Assembly: GCF_014898175.1 (NCBI RefSeq)
Contig: NZ_CP062948.1
Location: forward strand, 1,488,001 to 1,552,000
From: Bifidobacterium lemurum
Lineage (GTDB): Bacteria > Actinomycetota > Actinomycetes > Actinomycetales > Bifidobacteriaceae
Direction: 5' to 3'
Length of the DNA stretch: 64,000 nt
Each line of letters starts with the position of its first letter. Position 1 is the first letter of the stretch. Shown piece by piece: positions 48,894 to 56,739 of the stretch. The position numbers and the translations under genes were made by a program. A model generated the notes under the pieces. It saw only the letters and a program-made list of their open reading frames with translations, had not been told where the DNA came from and searched no databases.

Positions 48894-48997
48894 GGGTTTG
48901 GTGTGTCGGGGCTTTGGGATTTACTCACGTCAAACGATTGATTTTCGGGTTTGGTGTGTGAATCGGCCCCATACGGCAAATTCGACACACCAAACTC
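48894..48997. repeat. Mirror element with GGGTTTGGTGTGTCG words
   Basis: GGGTTTGGTGTGTCG (48894-48908) and GGGTTTGGTGTGTG (48947-48960) are followed by the inverted word TTCGACACACCAAACTC (48981-48997), with ATTGATTTTC at 48937-48946. A related copy lies inside copA (6193-6320). It is located between the acetyltransferase and ppa genes; no gene is seen. Confidence 0.75.
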
Positions 48998-49017
48998 GTT
49001 ATTACCTCATAAACAAA

Positions 49018-49057
49018 AGTGGCCCGCCCCCGATATGAATGTCGAGGGCGGGCCACT
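49018..49057 (-). terminator. Terminator of ppa
   Basis: AGTGGCCCGCCC/GGGCGGGCCACT with an inner CGA/TCG step; on the minus strand TTTTGTTTATG follows. Confidence 0.88.
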
Positions 49058-49076
49058 TGCGTTCTTGGGGATTTCG

Positions 49077-49571
49077 TCACTTGCCTTCGTTGGCGAGACG
49101 CTCCTTGGCGGCGACGATTTCTTCCTCGGCCTTGGCAGCGTTGGTCCAATAATCGCCGGGCATGACTTCCTTGCCGGGCTCCAGAGCCTTGTACTGCTCG
49201 AAGAAGTGCTTGATCTCGGCCTTGTGGAACTCAGAGACGTCGTCGATGTCCTTGATGTCGTCGAAACGCACGTCGGCGGGCACGCACAGAACCTTGTCGT
49301 CTCCGCCGGCCTCGTCGACCATGTGGTACAGGCCCACGGCGCGGCATTCCACGATGCAGCCCGGGAACACGGAGTTCGGCAGCATGATCAAGGCGTCCAG
49401 CGGATCGCCGTCCTCGCCCAGGGTGCCGTCGATGTAGCCGTAGTCGTCCGGATATCCCATCGAGGTGAACAGCGTGCGGTCCAGGAACACGCGGCCGGTC
49501 TCGTGGTCCACTTCGTACTTGTTCTTGGAACCGCGCGGAATCTCCACCACGACGTTGAAGGTCTCTGCCAT
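49077..49571 (-). CDS. ppa: Inorganic pyrophosphatase
   Basis: 164 residues, family I. It hydrolyses pyrophosphate and drives biosynthetic reactions. The active-site signature [21 protein letters not shown] (three Asp, two Mg sites) and an N-terminal [12 protein letters not shown] are intact. ATG 49571 has AAGGAGATAA upstream. Single gene with its own terminator. Repeat R1 of the next module ends shortly before its promoter. Confidence 0.97.
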   Translation of the reverse strand: MAETFNVVVEIPRGSKNKYEVDHETGRVFLDRTLFTSMGYPDDYGYIDGTLGEDGDPLDALIMLPNSVFPGCIVECRAVGLYHMVDEAGGDDKVLCVPADVRFDDIKDIDDVSEFHKAEIKHFFEQYKALEPGKEVMPGDYWTNAAKAEEEIVAAKERLANEGK

Positions 49572-49678
49572 GTTATCTCCTTGAAGGTCGACAGTTGCGT
49601 TGTCGAACACCACAATACCGCGTTTGCGAGGGGGCGGTGCCACGGCGCGGCATCGTTCCTCGTCTCGCGGCGGTTTTC

Positions 49679-49829
49679 TCTTTTGATTTTAAAAGCAAAA
49701 GAGAAGCAAATGGCAGGCAAAAGAACTTTTCGTTGGAATCAAGCCGTTTTGAAGGGATTGTGCTGGACGAAAACGCTTGCGAGGCAAAAGAAAACACCCC
49801 GTGAGGCAAATGGCGGGCAAAAGAAAACA
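49679..49829. repeat. 151-bp direct repeat, copy 1 (R1)
   Basis: Near-identical to 51333-51483 (same length, only about four mismatches). It begins with the hairpin TCTTTTG-ATTTTAAAAG-CAAAAGA and contains five GCAAAAGA-like words. It lies between ppa and the AlbA/Schlafen gene, on the 3' side of the latter. Confidence 0.9.
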
Positions 49830-49851
49830 TGGGTCATGGCGGAGGGCGATG

Positions 49852-51300
49852 TTAGGCCCAACTGGGCAGGTATCGTACATATCGCTTGCCCGCTTCGGGA
49901 TCGGCCACTTTGAGGATGTTGCCATCGAGGCAGACTTTCAGCAGTCGCGAGATCTGCGAGGCCGCGCTGCTTGGCAGATCGAACCGTTCGCGCAGACTGG
50001 CGTTGGTCATCGGTTGACGCTGCGCGTACTGCATGCAGGCATGCCAGTAGGCGGAATCAATGCGCTGCTGCATGGTCAGATCGCGGAACGGCGTCGCCTG
50101 CAGTAGCGTCACCCGCAGGTTGTCGCCTGGCTCTTCGATGCTGGGTGCCGGCATATGGTTCGATTCGCAATCCAGGACGATTTTGTCCCAGCCCGACCCT
50201 GCCTCTTCGCACAGGTTCATGCGTCGGCAGAGCGCCGCCATCTTCTCGTTGCGCGAATGAGGCGGGTCGTTCAGCAATCGTGCGACGTCCACAAGGGAAC
50301 GCCCAGGGTTGGTGAATTCGATGCGTCCATCGAAAATGCAGACCATCGGGCCGGCTCCGGTGATGGACAGATCCTGGTGGATGAGCATGTTGGCGGTGAG
50401 TTCGCGTAGTGCCGTGTGCGGGAACGCGCGTATCGTCGTGCGGCGCGCTCCAGTGATGACCTCCCGCTCGGGCAGCAGCGTCTCAATGTAGTCGAGCATG
50501 TCGTCGAGCCGGGAATATCCGGACGAGAAGGTGCGACTGCGCGACGGGGCGATCGATGAGGTCCCCTCGTAGCGGATGACGCGAAGCGCCTTACGTGAAA
50601 CCGTGGGGAAAGTCTCAAGATTGCGTGCGAACATCAACGCGCCGAGATTGGTGATGGCGTGGCGGCCCGAATCCTGCGTGACGATGAGTTGTTCGCTGGC
50701 AAGCATATGCAGGAGTTGTTGAGGCGAAGTGGTTGGCGGAATGCCGAACTCCTGTCGATACCAGTCGACGTCGATGAGGTTGAACACCTCGTCCGTGGTG
50801 AGTTCTGTGGCCGCGAGTTGCAGCTCGAAGATCTCGGAGCGTGTGCGGATCCACAGTTCCTCCTCGCGCCGCGAGCCATGTTTGAGCTCCTGAGTCGAAG
50901 AGCCGGAGCGAATGTATGCGAGTCCGTTCCATAGGGCTGGGCGGTATTGCGCTGGCCAGATGCGAAGCAGCACAAGATGTTTGCCGTTCATTTCGACGGT
51001 TTCGAATTGGAACTCGACGTTATCGGAGAGATGCTGACGCAGCCAGATCTCCAAGCCCTGACGTCCGATGGTTGTGGTTCCGGGGTCGAAGTCGGTGCCG
51101 GCGACTTCATGGGAATCGTCGTCGATACCCCAGATTTTATAGGCGTAGGTGTGGCCAAGCAGCGCCGCCGAATTGGACATGGCGCAGATATCACGGCCGA
51201 TGCGTTCCGGATCTGCGTTGCCTCGTTTGAACTCCAGGCACTCGCTTTCGCTGGAGCGGCCGGCCAATGCGGTGATGAGGGCGATAAGATCCTCTGGCAT
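49852..51300 (-). CDS. ATP-binding protein with AlbA_2/Schlafen-like domain
   Basis: 482 residues. An N-terminal AlbA_2 (Schlafen AAA_4) domain (SECLEFKRG ... CAMSNSAALLGHTYAYKIWGI) is followed by an HATPase_c_4-like region (ALRELTANMLIHQDLS ... CIFDGRIEFTNPGRS) and a C-terminal winged helix (DLPSSAASQISRLLKV). Members occur as accessory regulators, sometimes in defence islands. GAGGAGGAATC precedes the ATG. The gene is framed by two 151-bp direct repeats, suggesting a mobile or recombinable unit. Confidence 0.82.
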   Translation of the reverse strand: MPEDLIALITALAGRSSESECLEFKRGNADPERIGRDICAMSNSAALLGHTYAYKIWGIDDDSHEVAGTDFDPGTTTIGRQGLEIWLRQHLSDNVEFQFETVEMNGKHLVLLRIWPAQYRPALWNGLAYIRSGSSTQELKHGSRREEELWIRTRSEIFELQLAATELTTDEVFNLIDVDWYRQEFGIPPTTSPQQLLHMLASEQLIVTQDSGRHAITNLGALMFARNLETFPTVSRKALRVIRYEGTSSIAPSRSRTFSSGYSRLDDMLDYIETLLPEREVITGARRTTIRAFPHTALRELTANMLIHQDLSITGAGPMVCIFDGRIEFTNPGRSLVDVARLLNDPPHSRNEKMAALCRRMNLCEEAGSGWDKIVLDCESNHMPAPSIEEPGDNLRVTLLQATPFRDLTMQQRIDSAYWHACMQYAQRQPMTNASLRERFDLPSSAASQISRLLKVCLDGNILKVADPEAGKRYVRYLPSWA

Positions 51301-51315
51301 GATTCCTCCTCGACG

Positions 51316-51328
51316 ATGATGTCATCAT
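51316..51328. promoter_or_regulatory. Perfect palindrome upstream of the AlbA gene
   Basis: ATGATG-T-CATCAT, 13 bases, 16 bases before the start codon and just outside repeat R2. A plausible operator or leader element; the product of the gene carries a winged helix and may bind it. Confidence 0.6.
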
Positions 51329-51332
51329 AGGT

Positions 51333-51483
51333 TCTTTTGATTTTAAAAGCAAAAGAGAGGCAAATGGCAGGCAAAAGAACTTTTCGTTGGAATCAAGCCG
51401 TTTTGAAGGGATTGTGCTGGACGAAAACGCTTGCGAGGCAAAAGAAAACACGCCATGAGGCAAATGGCGGGCAAAAGAAAACA
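51333..51483. repeat. 151-bp direct repeat, copy 2 (R2)
   Basis: Same length and orientation as R1 (49679-49829); differences are confined to about four positions (for example GAGAAGC/GAGAGGC and CACCCCGTG/CACGCCATG). It lies on the promoter side of the AlbA gene. Distance between copies: 1654 bases. Confidence 0.9.
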
Positions 51484-51623
51484 AGGCGCTGGGGTGGATG
51501 ATATGGGTGCCACGGATGACTGTATGCACAGGGGAGGCTCGATACATGGAGTCCGTGGAACCTGAGAATCGGTGGATGGCTGTGCGCACAGGGAGATGTT
51601 GGCTGATTGGGGCCGTCGTGATC

Positions 51624-51940
51624 TTCGGGCGGTTACCTGCTCCCCGGGTGGTTCTGATCCTTCGGGTGGTTGCCGGATCGCTTGGGCGGTTTTCTGGCCC
51701 CTTCGGGCGGTTCCCAAACTGTTCGGGCGGTCGCGTCATCGTCATTCCACAGTTCACCCATCCTAAGAACGTTGGAATTTCAATGTTCTTGTATTACGCC
51801 ACCGATATAGGCAACCGCCCAAGCGGTCGAAAAACCGCCCGAAGGATCAGGGAACCGCCCGAACACCAGAAACCGCCCGAACACCTCAGAAACCGCCCGA
51901 GGGGCCAGGAACCGCCCGAGAACCGGATGAACCGCCCGAA
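51624..51940. repeat. Mirror-symmetric array (TTCGGGCGGTT / AACCGCCCGAA)
   Basis: Six TTCGGGCGGTT-like words lie at about 51624, 51644, 51661, 51682, 51702 and 51722; seven inverted AACCGCCCGAA-like words lie at about 51812, 51833, 51852, 51870, 51890, 51909 and 51929, with about 20-base spacing. The core carries a near-perfect 26-base palindrome (51765-51790) AAGAAC...GTTCTT with TTGGAATTTCAA at its centre. It lies in the 852-base gap between the AlbA gene and glgE; no gene is seen. Confidence 0.85.
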
Positions 51941-52061
51941 GGCCAGCCCATACTGTCGAGATCCGACCGGGTCACCCGGATGGTTGGAGAATAAGGCCAT
52001 AGAGGCTGATGCGGTCGTTCAGGTCGATGCCGTTGGTGGTGGCACCCGAGCCTCCAAACGC

Positions 52062-52100
52062 CAGTGGGGCGTGCGGATACGTAATCCGCACGCCCCACTG
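52062..52100 (-). terminator. Terminator of glgE
   Basis: A 17-base perfect stem CAGTGGGGCGTGCGGAT / ATCCGCACGCCCCACTG with a 5-base loop. On the minus strand it is followed by GCGTTTGG. Confidence 0.85.
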
Positions 52101-52153
52101 CATGGACGTTGCCTGATGAGGGTGCTCTCGAGCGCGCCGAGAGCGCCGACCGG

Positions 52154-54397
52154 TCAGTTATGCACGACGTGGAAGATGTGCGCCACGTCGGCCCACGGAG
52201 CCAGCGAGACGAAGTTGTCCCAGCTCCACGCGAAGTCGCGTCCGGTCAGCTCGTCGCGCATATGCGCGCCCCACTGCGGATCGACTTCGAACTCGGGCAT
52301 CTCGAAATGCACCATGGCCTGATGCGCGTTGTGTCCGTCGAGGTTGACCACCACGACCAGCGTCTCCGGCTTGCCGGTCGAGGTGAGCGCGGCGGGCGTG
52401 TGGCGGGCGAAGGCGAGGATGTTCGGGTCGCTCGTCTCCAGCAGACGCACGTTGTGGTAGCCGAACGCCTCCGCATGCTCGCGGCGGATGCGGTTGAGCG
52501 AGCCGAGCAGCGCGCCGATGCCGAAGTCGTCGGCACGGCTCCAATCGCGGATCTTGACCTCGTACTTCTCGTTGTCGATCTGCTCCTCGAAGCCGGGGCG
52601 CTGGCGGTTCTCGATCAGCTCGTAGCCGTTGTAGATGCCCCAGCTGGGCGAGCCCATCGCGGCGAGCACCGCGCGCACGGCGTGGCCGGCGATGCCGTTG
52701 TCTCGCACGTAGGCGGTGAGGATGTCCGGCGTGGTGGGCCAGAAGGTGTTGTGCTGGTAGTAGCCGGCGTCGCCGTTGGTGGTGAGCAGGTACTCCTCCA
52801 GCTCCTCCTTGGTGTTGCGCCACGGGAAGTAGCAGTGCGACTGGGTGAAGCCCACATAGCTCAGCGCGCGCATCATGCCCGGGCGGGTGAACGCCTCGGC
52901 CAGGAACAGCACTTCGGGATGTTTCTTGGTGACGGAGGCGATCACGTCCTGCCAGAAGCGCACGGGCTTGGTGTGCGGGTTGTCGATGCGGAAGATCGTC
53001 ACGCCCGCTTCGATCCACAGGTTGAGGATGCGCTCGACCTCCTTCTCGATGCCGGGCATGTCGGCGTTGAAATCGATCGGGTAGATGTCCTGATACTTCT
53101 TCGGCGGGTTCTCCGCGAAGGCGATGGTGCCGTCCGCCTTGTGCTTGAACCATTCCGGATGCTGCTTGACCCACGGATGGTCGGGGGAGCACTGCAGCGC
53201 GAAGTCGAGCGCGATCTCCAGTCCCAGCTCGTGGGCGCGGGCGGTGAGCGCCTTGAAATCGTCCATATCGCCCAGCAGCGGATCGACCGTGTCGTGGCCG
53301 CCCAGCTCGGAGCCGATGCCGAAGGGCGAACCCGGATCGTCGGGGCCGGCGACCAGCGCGTTGTTGCGGCCCTTGCGGTTGGTCACGCCGATGGGGAAGA
53401 TCGGCGGCAGGTAGACGATGTCGAATCCCTGCGCGGCCGCACGCTCCAGACCTGTGAGCGAGGTCTTCAGCGTGCCCTGCACGATCTTGCCGGTTTCGGC
53501 GTCCCAATAGGCGCCTTCCGAACGCGGGAAGAACTGGTACCATGCGGCGAAGCTCGACTTCGGACGCTCCACCTTGAACCGCTGCGGGCGTGAGGGGGAG
53601 ACGCCGTCGCGCAACGGGTTCGTGGCGTGCAGCTCGGCGATGTCGGCGTTGTCGGCGGCGGCCAGACGCTGCTCGGGCGCGAGCGAGACGTCGGCGATGA
53701 CCGCGGCGGCCTGGGTGAGCGTCTTGCGATCACGGGCGGCCAGCTTGGCGTCGGCGCTTGCGGCCCAACGTTCCAGCAGCGCGGCGCCGGCGGCGAGCGC
53801 GTTCTCCACGTCGTCGCCCACCTGCACCTTGATGCGCGCGTCATGCAGCCAGGAGACGTAGGCGTCCTCCCAGCCTTCGATCACGACGGTCCACTCGCCC
53901 AGCTGGCGCTTGACGGCGGCGTATTCCTTCTCCCACGGCTTGGCGTCGCTGTGCTCGCCGCACATGAGGGTCGCGACCCAACGGTCCAGACCGGCGTTGA
54001 CGCAGGTCATGGGCACGCGCAGGGTCTCCTTGCCGCGCGGGTTGCGCACCACCGCGGTGGCGCCCACTTTGGTGCGGCCTTCGATGAACACCTGGGCGGT
54101 GACTTCGAAGGGTTCGCCGAGCTCCACGCGGGCGGGGTAGACGCCCTGCTCCGCGTTGGGGGTGATGTCCATCACGTTGACGCGGCCGAACTCGTACGGC
54201 TCGTTGATCGCGATGGACGGGGCCGGGGCATCGCCTGCGATGCTCCTGGCGGGGGCGGCGGCGCGGGATGCCGCGGCACGCTTCGCCGTGGTCGTGGTCT
54301 TGCGGGCGGCCGGCTTCTTTGCCGTCTTGCCCGCTTTCGACGCGGTGGACTTCTTTACTTCGTTGTTGCGCGGTGCCGCGCTCTCTTCTACTGCCAT
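52154..54397 (-). CDS. glgE: Alpha-1,4-glucan:maltose-1-phosphate maltosyltransferase
   Basis: 747 residues. GlgE extends linear alpha-glucans from maltose 1-phosphate, a route for glycogen-like polymer synthesis. An N-terminal Lys/Ala-rich disordered extension (2-60) precedes the GlgE domains. The active site shows FRIDNPHTKP (nucleophile Asp) and FLAEAFTRPG (acid Glu). TreS and Pep2 partners are not adjacent. The extension may aid membrane or polymer binding; this is inference. Confidence 0.95.
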   Translation of the reverse strand: MAVEESAAPRNNEVKKSTASKAGKTAKKPAARKTTTTAKRAAASRAAAPARSIAGDAPAPSIAINEPYEFGRVNVMDITPNAEQGVYPARVELGEPFEVTAQVFIEGRTKVGATAVVRNPRGKETLRVPMTCVNAGLDRWVATLMCGEHSDAKPWEKEYAAVKRQLGEWTVVIEGWEDAYVSWLHDARIKVQVGDDVENALAAGAALLERWAASADAKLAARDRKTLTQAAAVIADVSLAPEQRLAAADNADIAELHATNPLRDGVSPSRPQRFKVERPKSSFAAWYQFFPRSEGAYWDAETGKIVQGTLKTSLTGLERAAAQGFDIVYLPPIFPIGVTNRKGRNNALVAGPDDPGSPFGIGSELGGHDTVDPLLGDMDDFKALTARAHELGLEIALDFALQCSPDHPWVKQHPEWFKHKADGTIAFAENPPKKYQDIYPIDFNADMPGIEKEVERILNLWIEAGVTIFRIDNPHTKPVRFWQDVIASVTKKHPEVLFLAEAFTRPGMMRALSYVGFTQSHCYFPWRNTKEELEEYLLTTNGDAGYYQHNTFWPTTPDILTAYVRDNGIAGHAVRAVLAAMGSPSWGIYNGYELIENRQRPGFEEQIDNEKYEVKIRDWSRADDFGIGALLGSLNRIRREHAEAFGYHNVRLLETSDPNILAFARHTPAALTSTGKPETLVVVVNLDGHNAHQAMVHFEMPEFEVDPQWGAHMRDELTGRDFAWSWDNFVSLAPWADVAHIFHVVHN

Positions 54398-54456
54398 AAG
54401 GCCCTATTGTACGAGGGCATCGTGGCGCAACGCCGATGCGGCCCACTAGGCGGGAT

Positions 54457-54527
54457 GGTGGATAACTTGACGCGCGACCTGCCGAAAACCCCGGAATGTG
54501 GATAACTTCGCCGCGCAGTTATCCACA
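54457..54527. promoter_or_regulatory. Cluster of three DnaA boxes
   Basis: Two perfect TTATCCACA boxes lie face to face (TGTGGATAA at 54497-54505 and TTATCCACA at 54519-54527), and a one-mismatch box GGTGGATAA lies at 54457-54465, all within 71 bases. They lie in the gap between glgE and a surface protein gene, far from dnaA/dnaN genes, so this is not oriC by context. It could be a DnaA-titration site or DnaA-regulated promoter. Nothing else is seen in the gap. Confidence 0.7.
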
Positions 54528-54665
54528 ACTCGCCGACGGGTATGGGGCTGGAACCACATAGGTCGAAAACTCCGCGCTCGCCGGCGCGATTATGCGATGC
54601 TCATGCCAATCGCGTGGATGTCGCGCGAACCGTTGGCTTATTCGGACCTACCTAAGGAGGCAGTC

Positions 54666-56585
54666 ATGATGGCAACCGCATGGCAACGAATGGCGGCACG
54701 GGCGCTGTCGGCGCTTGTGGGACTGGCGATGATCGTCGGCGCGGCGCCGGCGGCGTGGGCGGCGCAACTGCTCGATCCCGCGCCGGAGGACACCTACTAT
54801 CTCATCGATGTCGCCGAGGGGCAGCGCGCGGTGGGCGTCGCCGCGCGTGACGCCGCGGGCAACAACTATTACTGCATTCAGGCGGGGATGCTCGCCGACT
54901 ACCAGATCGGTCCCACATCGCAGGTTTCCGACGACGACAACGCGAGGCGTCTGGCATGGCTGTACGACACCTACCGCAATGCCGACACGCAGACGCATGC
55001 GGCGCTCGGCATATTGACGCAGAACCTGTTCGGCACCCAGCCGCAGGACTGGCAACGTCATTTGGAGGCCGTGAAAGCCAAGTATCCCGGCGCGGTGACC
55101 CGGGCGGAAGCGTTGTGGAGGGAATCGTCCGAGCATGCGCCCGCCTCGCTGAAGGTGGAGCGTACGGACGCGGTGGCGCTGCGCGGCGGCAACGTGCGCG
55201 TCCGCGTGGCCAACTCCTCGGGGAAGTCGATCGCGGGAGTGCCCTACACCGTGACGTTGGAGGGGCCCGCGCGCTTCGCCAACGGCAAGTCCAGCGTCTC
55301 CGGCGTCTCCGGAACGCGGGAGACCTCGCATGCGTGGCGGGCCACGGGAGCGGGTCCGGTGTCGGTGCGCACCACATACCAGCGCCACACGCTCACCCGC
55401 ATGGACAGCAAGCAGGACTTCCTTACCTACGGCCTCTCCGACAACGTCGGAGGCGAAGCGGTGACGTTCACGGTGCGCAAGGATTTCACTCCCGCGCTGT
55501 CCACGGTCACATCCCGCAAGGTGGTGGACGCCGGCGAGAAGGTGGTCGACCGGGTGACCTCCGCGGTGAGCGGCGAGGACAGCGTTTGGGTTCCGGGATT
55601 GGAACTGCGGGCGCGGGGCTATTATTTCGCGGGACTGTCGAGCGCGCGTCTCGACATGCGGTTCGAGCCCAAGGCGGGCGAAGGCACGGCGGCGTTCCTG
55701 TCGCGACTGGCCGCGAACGGCCTGAAACCCGTGGCGTACGGCACCGCCGCGTTCACCGATTCAGGTCAGAGCGTCGACGCGCAGGCCGTCACCGAACCGG
55801 GAGGAAAAGAGCCGTATCTGACCGATGAATCGGGCGGTTTCGGCACATGGGTATGGGCGTTCGAACGCGACGACCAAAGTCTCGAGGCCCAGGAATATGT
55901 GCTCAAGGATTGGACCAGCGCGTTCGGCGACGCTTCGGAGACGAACAGCAACCGCGCAAAAGTCGCCGTCGACTCCACCGTGACCGAACATTCGGCGGAT
56001 GTGGGCGCCTCGTTAAGCGACACCATCACCGTCAGCGGTTTTCCCGACGATCACGGCACGTTCGCCGGCGACGAGGAGCTCGGAATCGGCGCGGACCGTC
56101 AATACGCGCGGGTGAGCGTGTGGTGGTCGGGCGATATGGACGATCCCTCGAAGGACGACGACCACCGCCCATCCTCGAAGGAGCCTCCCGTCGAGGACGA
56201 GCATCATCGACTGATCGGCACATGGGAGTACCGGGCGGTCAACGGCACGTTCAAAGTCGGCGCGGGCGCGCCGGACGCCCATGGCGAGGCGGTGCATATC
56301 ACCGCGGAAAACCATGGTTGGTACGTGTTCGTCTGGAGTTTCGACGGCGACGACCGGGTGATGCCCCACACCAGCCGCTACGACGACGCTTGGGAGACGG
56401 TGCGGGTCGGCGAGCCATGGGTGCCTGAGGAGCCTGAAAAGCCGCAGGAGCCGCCGCAGACGCCCGAAGAGCGACTGCCCATCACCGGCGTGGGTGAGAT
56501 GGTCGCCGTCGCCATCGGAGTCATGGCCGCCGCGGCCGTGGTCGGCGTGACGATGTTCGCCATCATCAAACGGCGCAGTCTGTAG
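54666..56585 (+). CDS. Sortase-anchored surface protein with thioester (TQXA-like) domain
   Basis: 639 residues. Signal peptide (cleavage near AWA, 30-32). A thioester-type domain has C70 in YYCIQAG and Q118 in LTQNLFG as the likely internal Cys-Gln crosslink, as in covalent host-binding adhesins. VaFE-like beta-domains follow, then an acidic Pro-rich spacer (EEPEKPQEPPQTPEE) and the sorting signal LPITG with membrane helix and KRRSL tail. AAGGAGG lies 5 bases before ATG 54666 (ATG 54669 is equally possible). First gene of pilus locus 2. Confidence 0.85.
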   Translation: MMATAWQRMAARALSALVGLAMIVGAAPAAWAAQLLDPAPEDTYYLIDVAEGQRAVGVAARDAAGNNYYCIQAGMLADYQIGPTSQVSDDDNARRLAWLYDTYRNADTQTHAALGILTQNLFGTQPQDWQRHLEAVKAKYPGAVTRAEALWRESSEHAPASLKVERTDAVALRGGNVRVRVANSSGKSIAGVPYTVTLEGPARFANGKSSVSGVSGTRETSHAWRATGAGPVSVRTTYQRHTLTRMDSKQDFLTYGLSDNVGGEAVTFTVRKDFTPALSTVTSRKVVDAGEKVVDRVTSAVSGEDSVWVPGLELRARGYYFAGLSSARLDMRFEPKAGEGTAAFLSRLAANGLKPVAYGTAAFTDSGQSVDAQAVTEPGGKEPYLTDESGGFGTWVWAFERDDQSLEAQEYVLKDWTSAFGDASETNSNRAKVAVDSTVTEHSADVGASLSDTITVSGFPDDHGTFAGDEELGIGADRQYARVSVWWSGDMDDPSKDDDHRPSSKEPPVEDEHHRLIGTWEYRAVNGTFKVGAGAPDAHGEAVHITAENHGWYVFVWSFDGDDRVMPHTSRYDDAWETVRVGEPWVPEEPEKPQEPPQTPEERLPITGVGEMVAVAIGVMAAAAVVGVTMFAIIKRRSL

Positions 56586-56739
56586 CGCGACCCGTATGGG
56601 TCGAGCATCGGGAACGGCGTGCTCGCCCACCCGCGCCCGCGACCGGCGATTCGTCATAGGGCACGAGGGTGCGGTCGGAGGCGAAGCGTCATAACGGCAT
56701 GACGATAACAGGCATGGCAAGGAACGAAGGAGTACGACG

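Noticed and set aside
51624..51940. CRISPR array
   Set aside because: Same reasons: short words, no constant repeat-spacer structure, inverted second half.
54457..54527. Chromosomal replication origin
   Set aside because: DnaA boxes are present, but dnaA, dnaN, rpmH or AT-rich unwinding DNA are not nearby.
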